Below, in pieces: positions 42,986-50,655 of a stretch of 64,000 nt of DNA. Below the pieces are notes generated by a model. That model did not search any database, was not told the origin of the DNA, and saw only the letters and a program-made list of their open reading frames with translations. Source of the stretch: Burkholderia ambifaria AMMD (GTDB taxonomy: Bacteria > Pseudomonadota > Gammaproteobacteria > Burkholderiales > Burkholderiaceae); assembly GCF_000203915.1 (NCBI RefSeq), contig NC_008391.1, positions 434,001-498,000 on the forward strand, written 5' to 3'. Position 1 is the first letter of the stretch, and every line of letters starts with the position of its first letter. Made by a program: the position numbers and the translations under genes.

Positions 42986-43962
42986 CGTGTGCCCCACAGC
43001 ACGTCGCGCACTTCCTGCGGCCATGCGTCGAGATCGAAGCCGTGATGACGGAACAGCGCGAGCGTCAGCCGCTCGAGACCGAAGCCGACGCAGCCCGTGT
43101 GCGCGACGTCGCCCGTCGCGGTGCGGATGTCCCACAGCAGCCCGAAGTGATCCATGTGGTAGTTGAAGCTCAGGCACGCGGTCTGGCGGTCGTCGTGTTC
43201 GATCGGGATCAGCAGCTCGAACTTCAGGTTCTGCTCGCGCTGGCTGTTCGCGACGATCTTGCCGCCGCGACCGAAGAACGGATCGTTCGCGAGGTCGATC
43301 GCGTTCGGCAGGCGCAGCGCCTCGATCATCCGCGTGCCGCGCTCCATCCACGTCTCGCGGAACGCGACGATCTGCTCGGGCGTGCCGATCCGTACGTATT
43401 CGCGCATCCGGAACAGCTGCATGCGGGTCGGGTCGAGCGACGGCTCGTGGCGGAAGCAGTACGAGAACACGTCGACGATGCGGCCGTCGGCGGGCAGCGC
43501 ACCCGCGCGCGCGACGACCGGATACACCGGGTAGCACGCGGCCGGCGTCATCACGACGTAGGTCGGCTTCTGGCTTTCGGTCCAGTCCTCGCCGCGATCG
43601 AGGCACTGCAGCACGCGCTGGTGCCGCTGTTCGTCGCCGCAGAACGCATGCACGCTGCCCGCGAGTTGCGGGAAGCTCTTCATGTATTCGCTGCGCTCGA
43701 ATTCGGTGCGGCTCATCGCCGGCGGGAAGCGCAGCACTTCGGCCTGCTGGTCGGCACCCAGGCGCGTGACGAACGCGTCGAGCGCTTCGACGACGCGCTC
43801 GAATCGCTCGCTGCGGCCGAACAGGCCCTGGATCCCGGTCGACACGAGCAGGCCCGCATCGATCAGCTCGTCGCGCAGCGGATTGACGCCTGCGCGATCG
43901 AGCGGCGCGTCGGACGCGCTGGCGGCGGAGGCGGCGGAGGGTACGGCGAGGCGATCGTTCAC
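42982..43962 (-). CDS. Amino acid:[carrier protein] ligase (class II aaRS-like)
   Basis: A 326-residue homologue of the seryl-tRNA-synthetase catalytic core without the tRNA-binding arm. Class II motif 2 is FRHEPSLDPTRMQLFRMREYVRIG and motif 3 is GCVGFGLERLTLALF. The cysteines in TPAACYPVYP and SYCFRHE fit the zinc site of this family. Such proteins (described from Bradyrhizobium and Agrobacterium) adenylate a small amino acid and load it onto the phosphopantetheine of a partner carrier protein, not onto tRNA. The carrier protein gene lies two genes upstream in the same operon. The GTG start overlaps the dehydrogenase stop (GTGA), with GGAGAAA nearby. The amino acid is probably glycine or alanine by family precedent, but it is not readable here. 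Confidence 0.87.
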   Translation of the reverse strand: MNDRLAVPSAASAASASDAPLDRAGVNPLRDELIDAGLLVSTGIQGLFGRSERFERVVEALDAFVTRLGADQQAEVLRFPPAMSRTEFERSEYMKSFPQLAGSVHAFCGDEQRHQRVLQCLDRGEDWTESQKPTYVVMTPAACYPVYPVVARAGALPADGRIVDVFSYCFRHEPSLDPTRMQLFRMREYVRIGTPEQIVAFRETWMERGTRMIEALRLPNAIDLANDPFFGRGGKIVANSQREQNLKFELLIPIEHDDRQTACLSFNYHMDHFGLLWDIRTATGDVAHTGCVGFGLERLTLALFRHHGFDLDAWPQEVRDVLWGTR

Positions 43963-45155
43963 GAATGTTTCTCCAGCGTCGCGGGACGCAGTGCGAGCAG
44001 CAGGCTCGAGGTATTGGCGGCAATGCGGTCGTTGCTGATCATCAGCGGCGCCGCGTGCAGGTCGCGCAGGTGGCGGCCGATGCTGAACGGCGTGCCGTGC
44101 TTGTAGCCGGCCATTCCGCAGATCATCATGGCCTGCTGGACGACCTCGAGCGCCGTCGACGACACATAGGTCTTCAGCGTGTTGATCTCCGCGGCCCACG
44201 CCATGCCGGCCGACCACGAGCGCGTGGACGCGCTCGAATGGAGGCGCAGCACGTTGTCGACGCGCGCCTGCATCGCCTGCATCAGCGCCAGCGATTCGGC
44301 GATGCGACGCGACGCGGGCGACGGCGCGCCGTCGGTCTGGCGCGCCTGCGCGCGGAAGAACTGGTGCGCGCGGTGGAACGCGTCGCCGGCCACGCCGACC
44401 CAAACCGCCGCCCACAGGATGTGCGAAACCGGCACCATCGTCTGTTCGGCGATCTGCGCGAACGGCACGGGCAGGCATTGCACGGTCGCACCGCGGGCGT
44501 CGAGCACGAAGCCGTTGCTGCAGGTGCCGCGCATGCCGAGCGTGTCCCATTCGCCGCGGCGCGTGAGCGTATAGCCGTCGCGCAGCAGCGTGACGAGCAC
44601 CTGCTCGGACGCCGGCGCGTCGGCATCGCGCCGCGCGGTCGCGAGGATGCCGTCCGCGTAGTCGCCATACGAGATCGTCGGCGCGGATTTGTGCAGCCGG
44701 AATTCGCCGCCGTGGGTTTCGAGCGCGCACTGGCTCGCGCGCAGGTTGCCGCCGACGCCGTCTTCCGACGTTGCCGACGCGAGCAGCCACTGATGGCGCA
44801 CGAGCTGCTGCAGGAACAGCTTGTGCCAGCCCTGGTCGGCCGCGTGGTTGACGATGCACGCGACCTGGATCTGGTGCATCGCGAACACCATCGCCGACGA
44901 TGCACAGGCCTGGCCGAGGATCGAGCATGCGGACGCGATGTCGGCCAGCGACGCGCCCATGCCGCCGAGCTGGGTCGGGACCATCGCGCTCAACAGGCGG
45001 CGCGCGCGCATGGCCTCGATCGCCTCGACGGGGCAGCGCGCGTCGCGATCGACGGTATCCGCGTGCTGCGCGGCGATGTGCGCGACCGCATGCGCGGCGT
45101 CGTCGAGCCGGCGCGCTTCGTCGTCGGCCGCGAGCTCGGGAAGCAGCGCGCTCAT
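43959..45155 (-). CDS. Acyl-CoA dehydrogenase-like flavoprotein without the usual catalytic Glu
   Basis: A 398-residue protein with the three-domain acyl-CoA dehydrogenase fold: an N-terminal helical domain with VPTQLGGMGASLADIA, a middle beta domain (SATSEDGVGGNLRAS, GEWDTLGMRGTCSNGF), and a C-terminal helical domain (QAMMICGMAGYKHGTPFSIGRHLRD). Where medium-chain enzymes have the catalytic Glu (IYEGT), it reads APLMISND, so the common general base is absent. It may oxidise or hydroxylate a carrier-bound amino acid, as flavoenzymes of this fold do on prolyl-carrier proteins. It lies between the carrier-protein and ligase genes and overlaps both by 4 nt. Confidence 0.85.
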   Translation of the reverse strand: MSALLPELAADDEARRLDDAAHAVAHIAAQHADTVDRDARCPVEAIEAMRARRLLSAMVPTQLGGMGASLADIASACSILGQACASSAMVFAMHQIQVACIVNHAADQGWHKLFLQQLVRHQWLLASATSEDGVGGNLRASQCALETHGGEFRLHKSAPTISYGDYADGILATARRDADAPASEQVLVTLLRDGYTLTRRGEWDTLGMRGTCSNGFVLDARGATVQCLPVPFAQIAEQTMVPVSHILWAAVWVGVAGDAFHRAHQFFRAQARQTDGAPSPASRRIAESLALMQAMQARVDNVLRLHSSASTRSWSAGMAWAAEINTLKTYVSSTALEVVQQAMMICGMAGYKHGTPFSIGRHLRDLHAAPLMISNDRIAANTSSLLLALRPATLEKHS

Positions 45156-45403
45156 GCGGAATGCTCGGAGCGTTGCAGGGTCGCGATCGTGTCCGCGAGC
45201 GCGTCGATGCTGCGGAACAGGTTGCGGTTGAGCATCTCGTCGGGAATCTCGATGTTGAACTGCTTCTCGATCGCGAGCATCAGCTGGATCGTGTCGAGCG
45301 AGGAGAGGCCCGCTTCGTAGAGGTCGTCCCCGTCACCGATCGAATCGATCGCGGCTTCGAGGTGGGCGACGTGCTTGAGGATGGTTCTGATGTCTTTTTT
45401 CAC
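45152..45403 (-). CDS. Acyl/aminoacyl carrier protein
   Basis: An 83-residue acidic carrier protein starting at GTG 45403, with GGAG 6 nt upstream. The phosphopantetheine site is GLSSLDTIQL with Ser35, followed by the helix LMLAIEKQFNIEIPDEML typical of ACPs. Asp of the usual DSL is replaced by Ser (SSL). It is almost certainly the partner of the amino acid:carrier-protein ligase encoded downstream. It leads a five-gene operon (carrier, dehydrogenase-like, ligase, DUF1839, GH2) in which every junction overlaps. Promoter box D lies ~80 bp upstream. Confidence 0.9.
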   Translation of the reverse strand: MKKDIRTILKHVAHLEAAIDSIGDGDDLYEAGLSSLDTIQLMLAIEKQFNIEIPDEMLNRNLFRSIDALADTIATLQRSEHSA

Positions 45404-45483
45404 GTGCTGCTCCGGCGTGCGTGGTGTCGTCCGCTCGGGCGGACGCGCGCAGCGCGCTGACATCCCCCCGGCAGCCCGGCACC

Positions 45484-45531
45484 AGTAGACCATTCGCACG
45501 CACGGCGTTCTGTTCGCCACCCTACAATCGG
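45484..45531 (-). promoter_or_regulatory. EPS-type promoter box D for the amino acid:carrier-protein operon
   Basis: Read leftward: CCGATTGTAGGGTGGCGAAC (45531-45512) with the core GTAGGGTGGCGAAC, 12 of 14 identical to boxes A and B. After 22 bp comes TCTACT (45489-45484), 4 of 6 to a -10. The predicted start is ~75 nt before the carrier-protein gene. It is the weakest of the four boxes, but the spacing is the same as in box C. Confidence 0.5.
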
Positions 45532-45571
45532 CTGACCCGGCGCGCCCGCGAACGCCGACCTGCCGTGCGCG

Positions 45572-46354
45572 TCACGCGCGCGCCGCGGCGCTCACGCCCG
45601 AGTCGGCCGACAGGATGCGCTTCATCTCGTCGCGCACGATCGCGCGGCAGCCGCACGACAGTTTCTCGAGGCCGGCCAGATCGGCGAGCACGATCGAGCT
45701 GCGGTACTGGCGGATCAGGCCGAGCCTCTGGATCTCGCCGGCGGCATCCGTGACCGTCTCGCGGCGCACGCCGAGCATCTGCGCAAGCATGCTATGGGTG
45801 ACCTGGATCTCGATGCTGCGCGAGCGGTCGTACGCAAGCAGGAACCATCTGCATAACTGATGTTTGAGGACGTGATGGCGGCTGCAGAACGTGATCTGCG
45901 CGACCTGGGCCATCAGCAGCCGCACGCACACGAACACGAGATGGCGAATCACCGGCGACGCATCGAACGCGGCGGCGAAGATGCGCCGGTCGAGCCGGTA
46001 GACGAAGCCGTCGCGGCATGCGACGGCGCGGCACGGCATCCGGCCGCTGCCGCCGATCACGTCGTCGCACACGACGCTCTCGCTGCCGATCTGCGCAACT
46101 TCCAGCGTCATGCCGCCGGTCGACACGTACTGCAGTGAAATCGCCGTCGTGACGGGCAAGTAGACCGCGGTGAGCATTTCGCCGGGTTCGCACAGCACCT
46201 GGCCCGATTTCAGGTGCACGAGCTGAAGGTTGGCAATCAGCGTCGCGCGTTCGTCGCGGTCGACGGCGGCGAGAAACCGGTTCGCGTCGAAGCTGTGGGA
46301 AAGCTCGATCATGCCGCTCGCGGGGGCGACGGCGTCATTGGCCTGGTGAGTCAC
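45572..46354 (-). CDS. CRP/FNR family transcriptional regulator
   Basis: A 260-residue regulator. The N-terminal cyclic-nucleotide-type beta barrel (SGQVLCEPGEMLTAVYLPVTT) is followed by a dimer helix (HLVFVCVRLLMAQVAQ) and a C-terminal winged helix with THSMLAQMLGVRRETVTDAAGEIQRLGLI as recognition region. It is a paralogue of the BerA-like protein encoded about 900 bp away, with nearly the same length and HTH (MLGVRRExVTxAAGxxQxxGLI). I chose GTG 46354 (GAGGAT upstream); ATG 46312 is the alternative. Its ligand and targets are unknown; the shared recognition helix suggests overlapping DNA sites with BerA. Confidence 0.87.
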   Translation of the reverse strand: MTHQANDAVAPASGMIELSHSFDANRFLAAVDRDERATLIANLQLVHLKSGQVLCEPGEMLTAVYLPVTTAISLQYVSTGGMTLEVAQIGSESVVCDDVIGGSGRMPCRAVACRDGFVYRLDRRIFAAAFDASPVIRHLVFVCVRLLMAQVAQITFCSRHHVLKHQLCRWFLLAYDRSRSIEIQVTHSMLAQMLGVRRETVTDAAGEIQRLGLIRQYRSSIVLADLAGLEKLSCGCRAIVRDEMKRILSADSGVSAAARA

Positions 46355-46757
46355 GGCGCATCCTCGTTGGGGCAATAGCGGATCGCGCGGCGCCACCCAC
46401 GAGGGATTTAGCACGCGCGTGCGAATTTGTGTTCGTCGGAATTCGAATGCCGATAGTGGGAAAAGGCTAGCACGCCATTGAATTCGATAAATTACGCATT
46501 ACGTCATTTCACAAAGTTTGACGTTTAGATGTATATGCAACTGTTATATGGATTTGAAGTTCATGTTTTCGTGAGTTAATCGCCTCGAAGTGGATCGACG
46601 GATAAGTGGCGAATTAAGTGCCGATCGTGAATCAATCGGACGACGATGCAAATCGTACAGCGGAAATTATTCGGAGTCTCTTGAACATTATTTGACAATC
46701 GATATTAGTCCATCATTTTGTTCAATTGAATCATCGGTTTAGTGGAGATATGTGCGC

Positions 46758-46811
46758 CAGCTTACAAAGCTGAGAATTAGTGGATCGATTCAAATTTGAG
46801 ACAGTTTCAAA
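46758..46811. promoter_or_regulatory. Candidate enhancer (upstream activator) sites for sigma-54 activation of the BerA-like gene
   Basis: Three dyads in 54 bp: CAGCTT-ACA-AAGCTG, TCAAATTTGA and TTTGA-GACAGTT-TCAAA. Their distance from the sigma-54 promoter fits binding of an enhancer-binding protein such as the BerB-like regulator. Which dyad, if any, is bound cannot be told. Confidence 0.4.
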
Positions 46812-47078
46812 CGGTCATTTGAGGTCCGCTCAACCGCTCCGGCGGCGCGCGAGACATCACGGAAACAATTGAAAACGGCCCGTAAGTATTTGAACGATAA
46901 GCATCGCGCGCCGCTGCGGGTGCCACCGCGCGGGGCGCGATCATTGTTCAGTCGAATCGCATGCTGTGTCCGCGACGGCGGAGGGTGTCCGGAAATGAGA
47001 CGCTTTTTGCGGTTTTCCGGCGGCTATTCGGGCGCTCTCAATCACGTGTCATTTACATATTAAGGATGAAGCGGGTAT

Positions 47079-47093
47079 TGGCACGTAAATCGC
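47079..47093 (+). promoter_or_regulatory. Sigma-54 promoter of the BerA-like gene
   Basis: TGGCACG-TAAA-TCGC: the -24 element matches the consensus TGGCACG fully, and the invariant GG and GC are 10 bp apart. The -12 element is TCGC instead of TTGC. Transcription would start near 47105, leaving a ~165-nt leader before ATG 47269. It fits the known RpoN and BerB dependence of berA in B. cenocepacia. Confidence 0.75.
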
Positions 47094-47268
47094 TTATTCG
47101 GGCAGGCGTGTCGAAACGGACTGCCGATTCGATCCGGCGGCGTGAAGCCGAAGGTCGATTCGGTCGCGGGTTGTGGCCGCAACCCGCGTCGTCGTCCGGG
47201 CGCGCATCGCGATAACGAGTTCCGCTGACGCAGCTGCATGCGGCGCGGACGATAAAAGGGATACAGCC

Positions 47269-48051
47269 ATGCTTCATCTTTACTCGAGCTACTCGGCGAA
47301 TGCCATTCTCGGCGCTCTCCCCGAGGACAGCATCCGTGCCATTGCACCGCATCTCGAGCTGGTCAGGATCAAGGCCGGCATGCTCGACCGGGTCGGTGAG
47401 CCGATGCGCCACCTGCATTTCCCGACCACCGCCATGATGTCCGTGCAGCACCTGATGGAGGACGGGGCGATGGTCGAAGTCGCGATGGTCGGCCGCGAAG
47501 GCACGGTCGGCCTCGCGACGCTGCTCGGCGGCACCGCAGTGTCGAACCGCATCGAAGTCCGCATCGGCGGGATGGCCTATCGCGTGCCGACCTGCATCAT
47601 GCGCTCGGAATTCGAACGTTCGCCGGACACGTACCGCCTGCTGCTGAACTACTGTCAGGCGATCATGGCGCAGGTGTCGCGCAGCGCGCTGTGCAACCGG
47701 CACCACTCGGTCAGCGAGCAATTGAGCCGCTGGCTGCTGCTCGCGCACGACCGGATCGACGGCGACGAACTGGCCGTCACGCAGCAGACGATCGCGAACA
47801 TGCTCGGCGTGCGTCGCGAAGGCGTGACGGAAGCGGCCGGCAATCTGCAGGAGGCCGGGCTGATCCGGCAGCGGCGCGGCCGTATCACCGTGCTCGATCG
47901 CGACGGTCTCGAGCGTCAGGCATGCGAGTGCTACGAGCTGATTCGTGCGGACTATCGCCGGCTGCTCGGCGCGCGAGCCGGCGCGCGTTCGATGCCGGTG
48001 CGGCAGCGTATGCAGGACATGCACGGCGGATTCCCCGCGCACGGTGCGTGA
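47269..48051 (+). CDS. berA: CRP/FNR family c-di-GMP-responsive regulator (BerA-like)
   Basis: A 260-residue regulator with an N-terminal effector barrel (IKAGMLDRVGEPMRHLHFPTTAMMSVQ ... VEVAMVGREGTVGLATLLGG), a dimerisation helix (YCQAIMAQVSRSALCNRHHS) and a winged helix (VTQQTIANMLGVRREGVTEAAGNLQEAGLI). Family and position match Bcam1349/BerA of B. cenocepacia, which binds c-di-GMP and activates the bep EPS genes. A sigma-54 promoter lies upstream and AAAAGGGA precedes the ATG. The four GTAGGSTSKCGAAC boxes in this window sit where such an activator would bind. The orthologue call rests on remembered gene order, not on alignment. Confidence 0.87.
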   Translation: MLHLYSSYSANAILGALPEDSIRAIAPHLELVRIKAGMLDRVGEPMRHLHFPTTAMMSVQHLMEDGAMVEVAMVGREGTVGLATLLGGTAVSNRIEVRIGGMAYRVPTCIMRSEFERSPDTYRLLLNYCQAIMAQVSRSALCNRHHSVSEQLSRWLLLAHDRIDGDELAVTQQTIANMLGVRREGVTEAAGNLQEAGLIRQRRGRITVLDRDGLERQACECYELIRADYRRLLGARAGARSMPVRQRMQDMHGGFPAHGA

Positions 48052-48053
48052 CG

Positions 48054-49472
48054 ATGCATGCGCTGGCGGGTGGAACGAATGCGATGCGGCGTGCCGCGGT
48101 CGCAGCGGCCGACGTCGCGCTCGTGCTGGCGGGAACCCTCGCCGCGCAGGCCGCGATGGGGCTCGCGTGGCGTGATCTGTCGGATGCGCAGCGCGGCGCG
48201 ATTGCATTGCTGTGCGTGCTGACGGTCGCGCTGTTGCCGCGCACCGTGCGCCTGTCGCGCGGTGGGGCGTCGCCGCATGGCGGCGGGATCGTGCTGACGC
48301 GCACGGTGGTTACGGTCGTGTGCGCGGGCGCGCTGACGGTGGTCGGCACGATGTGGATCATGAATCGTGGCGGGACGGTCACGACGCGCTGGATCGCGCG
48401 GACGGTGTTGTCCGGCGACGCGGCGCTGCTGCTCGGCAGACTGGCGCTAGGCGCGCTGGCGATGCAGCGCGGTGACGCGCGCGCGCGGCAGCGGCGCGTC
48501 GCGATCGTCGGCGCGACCGCATACGGACGCGTGGCGATCGAGCGCATGCAGATGGAGCCGGCCGGACCGTTCGCGGCGGCCTGCGTGTTCGACGACGATG
48601 CGCCGGCCGCCTCGGCGGACGGGATTGGCGGTGTGCCGGTGATCGACGACTGGGTCGCGCTGCGGCGCATGATCCGCGCCGGCGAGATCGACGAAGTGTG
48701 GCTCACGCTGCCGATGTCGCACGAGTCGCGCATTCGGCGCATCGTGCGCGAACTGCGCGACGAGTTCGTCGAGCTGCGGTTGTTGCCGGACGTGCGGCAG
48801 ATGGCGGTCGTCGAGCGTTCGGCGACCGATGTGCTCGGCATGCCGGCGATCAACCTCGCGACCACGCCGCGTTCCGCGCCGGAACTGTGGGCGAAGTTCG
48901 CGTTCGACCGGCTGTTCGCGGTCGCCGTGCTGATTCCGCTGCTGCCGCTGCTCGCGGTGCTGGCGATCGCGGTGAAGCTGTCGTCGCCGGGGCCCGTGTT
49001 GTTCCGGCAGCGCCGCAAGGGCGCCGACGGGCGGGAGTTCCATATCCTCAAGTTCAGGACGATGCGCGCGCATCGCGCGCAGCCGGGCGTCGTGCGGCAG
49101 GCCTCGCGCAACGACGCGCGCATCACGCCGGTCGGCGCGTTCCTGCGGCGCACGTCGCTCGACGAGCTGCCGCAGTTCTTCAACGTGCTGTCCGGCCAGA
49201 TGTCGGTGGTCGGCCCACGTCCGCATGCGATCGAACACGACGACTTCTATCGGCAACTGATCGACTGCTACATGTATCGCTATCGCGTGCGGCCGGGGAT
49301 CACGGGATGGGCGCAGGTGAACGGCTATCGCGGCGAGACGCGCAAGGTCGAGGCGATGGCGGCCCGCGTGAAGCTCGACCTGTTCTACATGCAGAACTGG
49401 AGCTTCTGGTTCGACATGAAGATCATCCTGATGACGGTCGTGCGCGGCTTCGTCGGACGCAATGCGTTCTGA
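48054..49472 (+). CDS. Undecaprenyl-phosphate sugar-1-phosphate transferase (initiating glycosyltransferase)
   Basis: A 472-residue polyprenyl-phosphate hexose-1-phosphate transferase (WbaP/WcaJ type). It has four N-terminal TMs, a CoA_binding_3/Rossmann-like region (RRVAIVGATAYGRVAI), TM5 (VAVLIPLLPLLAVLAIAVKL) and the catalytic C-domain: GPVLFRQRRKGADGREFHILKFRTM, RRTSLDELPQFFNVL, and GITGWAQVNGYRGET. It starts EPS repeat-unit synthesis by placing the first sugar phosphate on undecaprenyl phosphate. The main cluster lacks another such gene, so this one, only 2 nt after the BerA-like gene, is probably the EPS initiator. It would then be co-transcribed with its own regulator from the sigma-54 promoter. 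Confidence 0.92.
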   Translation: MHALAGGTNAMRRAAVAAADVALVLAGTLAAQAAMGLAWRDLSDAQRGAIALLCVLTVALLPRTVRLSRGGASPHGGGIVLTRTVVTVVCAGALTVVGTMWIMNRGGTVTTRWIARTVLSGDAALLLGRLALGALAMQRGDARARQRRVAIVGATAYGRVAIERMQMEPAGPFAAACVFDDDAPAASADGIGGVPVIDDWVALRRMIRAGEIDEVWLTLPMSHESRIRRIVRELRDEFVELRLLPDVRQMAVVERSATDVLGMPAINLATTPRSAPELWAKFAFDRLFAVAVLIPLLPLLAVLAIAVKLSSPGPVLFRQRRKGADGREFHILKFRTMRAHRAQPGVVRQASRNDARITPVGAFLRRTSLDELPQFFNVLSGQMSVVGPRPHAIEHDDFYRQLIDCYMYRYRVRPGITGWAQVNGYRGETRKVEAMAARVKLDLFYMQNWSFWFDMKIILMTVVRGFVGRNAF

Positions 49473-49565
49473 TGAAGAGGATTGCGAACTATTACGGGTG
49501 AGGGATGCCGCCTCAATGAGACGTGCACCGCAACCGCAACCGCGGACCCTAAACCGAAGCCGCGC

Positions 49566-49751
49566 TCAACTATCCGCCGGCGGTTGTCCACCCGTCGGCA
49601 AGGCAGCGGGCAAGACGGCAGGCGAAGCGGTCGGTTGAGCGTCGGGCGCGGCTTGCGCGCTCGACGGCTGGATGGCGTGCTGAATCGTCGGCACGACCAT
49701 CGTCGGGAACAGGGCCGCAAGGGCCACCCAGATGACGACGCCGAATACCAT
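49566..49751 (-). CDS. Small single-TM hypothetical protein
   Basis: A 61-residue protein: one hydrophobic segment (VFGVVIWVALAALFPTMVV) and a Pro/Ala/Thr-rich tail. GGGAGAA lies 6 nt before ATG 49751, which supports real translation. I recognise no family; no partner genes are obvious. Confidence 0.55.
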   Translation of the reverse strand: MVFGVVIWVALAALFPTMVVPTIQHAIQPSSAQAAPDAQPTASPAVLPAALPTGGQPPADS

Positions 49752-50095
49752 GACGTTCTCCCGGAAAGCCGCGGATTCGCCGCGCATGTTTTCAATCTAC
49801 GACGCAACTTTGTACAGGGGATTGATCGATCTCAACGGCCGCTGCGTCGGACGAATGCGCTCGCGCGGGTGTTCAGGTCCGTCCCCGGTTTTCGTGCGCG
49901 CGGTGCGGGCGCTGACGCCGGTCAACACATGCGTGTGCATTGGGTTTATGCTGCGTCGAATGCGTCCGGCCCATCGTGCGGCCGGGCGCGGATCCGGACA
50001 CGACGGGCGACGCATGCCTGCCCGCCGTGCACCGGCGCGACAACCGCGCGCCGCATGCGTCATTGCGCGGGAACCCGGAAAAAGGAGAGACGGCG
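49752..50095. other. Intergenic region with no supported gene
   Basis: 344 bp between the small membrane protein gene and the DksA-type gene. It must carry both promoters, but I see no clear promoter pair, repeat or terminator in it. Confidence 0.5.
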
Positions 50096-50488
50096 ATGGC
50101 GCTCGACCGAGAACAACGGCAGACGCTGCAGCGGCGGCTGACCGACAGCGAGCAGACGTTGCGGGCGGATATCCGGACGACCGAGGACCAGCGCGCGTCG
50201 GAGTCCTATGCCGAACTCGCCGGCGCGGCGCCGGACGAGGGCGACGAGGCGAATGCCGATCTGTTCGTCGACATGGATCACGCATTGATCGGCATGAAGC
50301 TGGCCGAGTTGCGCGCGATCGGGCGCGCGCAGCAGCGCATGCGCGACGGCAGCTACGGCGAGTGCATCGACTGCGATGCGCCGGTCGGCTACGAGCGTTT
50401 GCTCGCGCGGCCGAGCGCCGAGCGCTGCACGCATTGCCAGTCGGTGTACGAGCGTCGCTACGCGACGACGCCACGCGCATCGCTCTGA
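50096..50488 (+). CDS. TraR/DksA-type C4 zinc finger protein
   Basis: A 130-residue protein: an N-terminal coiled coil (REQRQTLQRRLTDSEQTLRADI), an acidic loop, and a C-terminal four-Cys zinc finger CIDC...CTHC followed by a short helix. Proteins of this type bind RNA polymerase through the secondary channel, like DksA, to tune transcription. It lacks the DxxDxA tip motif of true DksA in a recognisable form, so it may be a divergent paralogue. AAAGGAGAG lies 7 nt before the ATG. It is followed by PolX 167 nt later. Confidence 0.87.
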   Translation: MALDREQRQTLQRRLTDSEQTLRADIRTTEDQRASESYAELAGAAPDEGDEANADLFVDMDHALIGMKLAELRAIGRAQQRMRDGSYGECIDCDAPVGYERLLARPSAERCTHCQSVYERRYATTPRASL

Positions 50489-50655
50489 CGTCGGCGCTGC
50501 GGCCGCGCCGGCAGCGCGCCCCGCGCGACGCGACACGGGCAACCGGCGCAGGATGACCAACGGGCGCCCGCCGCCGTCGACATGCGGCGCCGGGCGGGCA
50601 AGCGCCGGCGCGCCAGCGCACGGCGCCATCCACGTGGAAGGGAGCCACGCCGATC

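Larger units (their letters stand above)
46355..47268. other. A/T-rich regulatory region between two CRP/FNR genes
   Basis: 914 bp, clearly richer in A/T than the rest of the window, with no supported gene. Besides the sigma-54 promoter it holds a perfect dyad CAGCTT-ACA-AAGCTG (46758-46772), the palindrome TCAAATTTGA (46790-46799) and the inverted repeat TTTGA-GACAGTT-TCAAA (46795-46811). These lie about 270-320 bp upstream of the -24 element, a normal distance for enhancer sites. A frame at 46869-47063 is open but A/T-rich, lacks a ribosome binding site and resembles nothing I know. Confidence 0.65.

Noticed and set aside
46869..47063. Small gene in the A/T-rich region upstream of the BerA-like gene
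   Set aside because: No ribosome binding site, no recognisable sequence, and it runs up to the sigma-54 promoter region.
47102..47117. GCAGGCGTGTCGAAAC near the BerA-like gene start region, resembling box C
   Set aside because: Needs two insertions to align and would sit on the predicted transcript start, so chance similarity is more likely.
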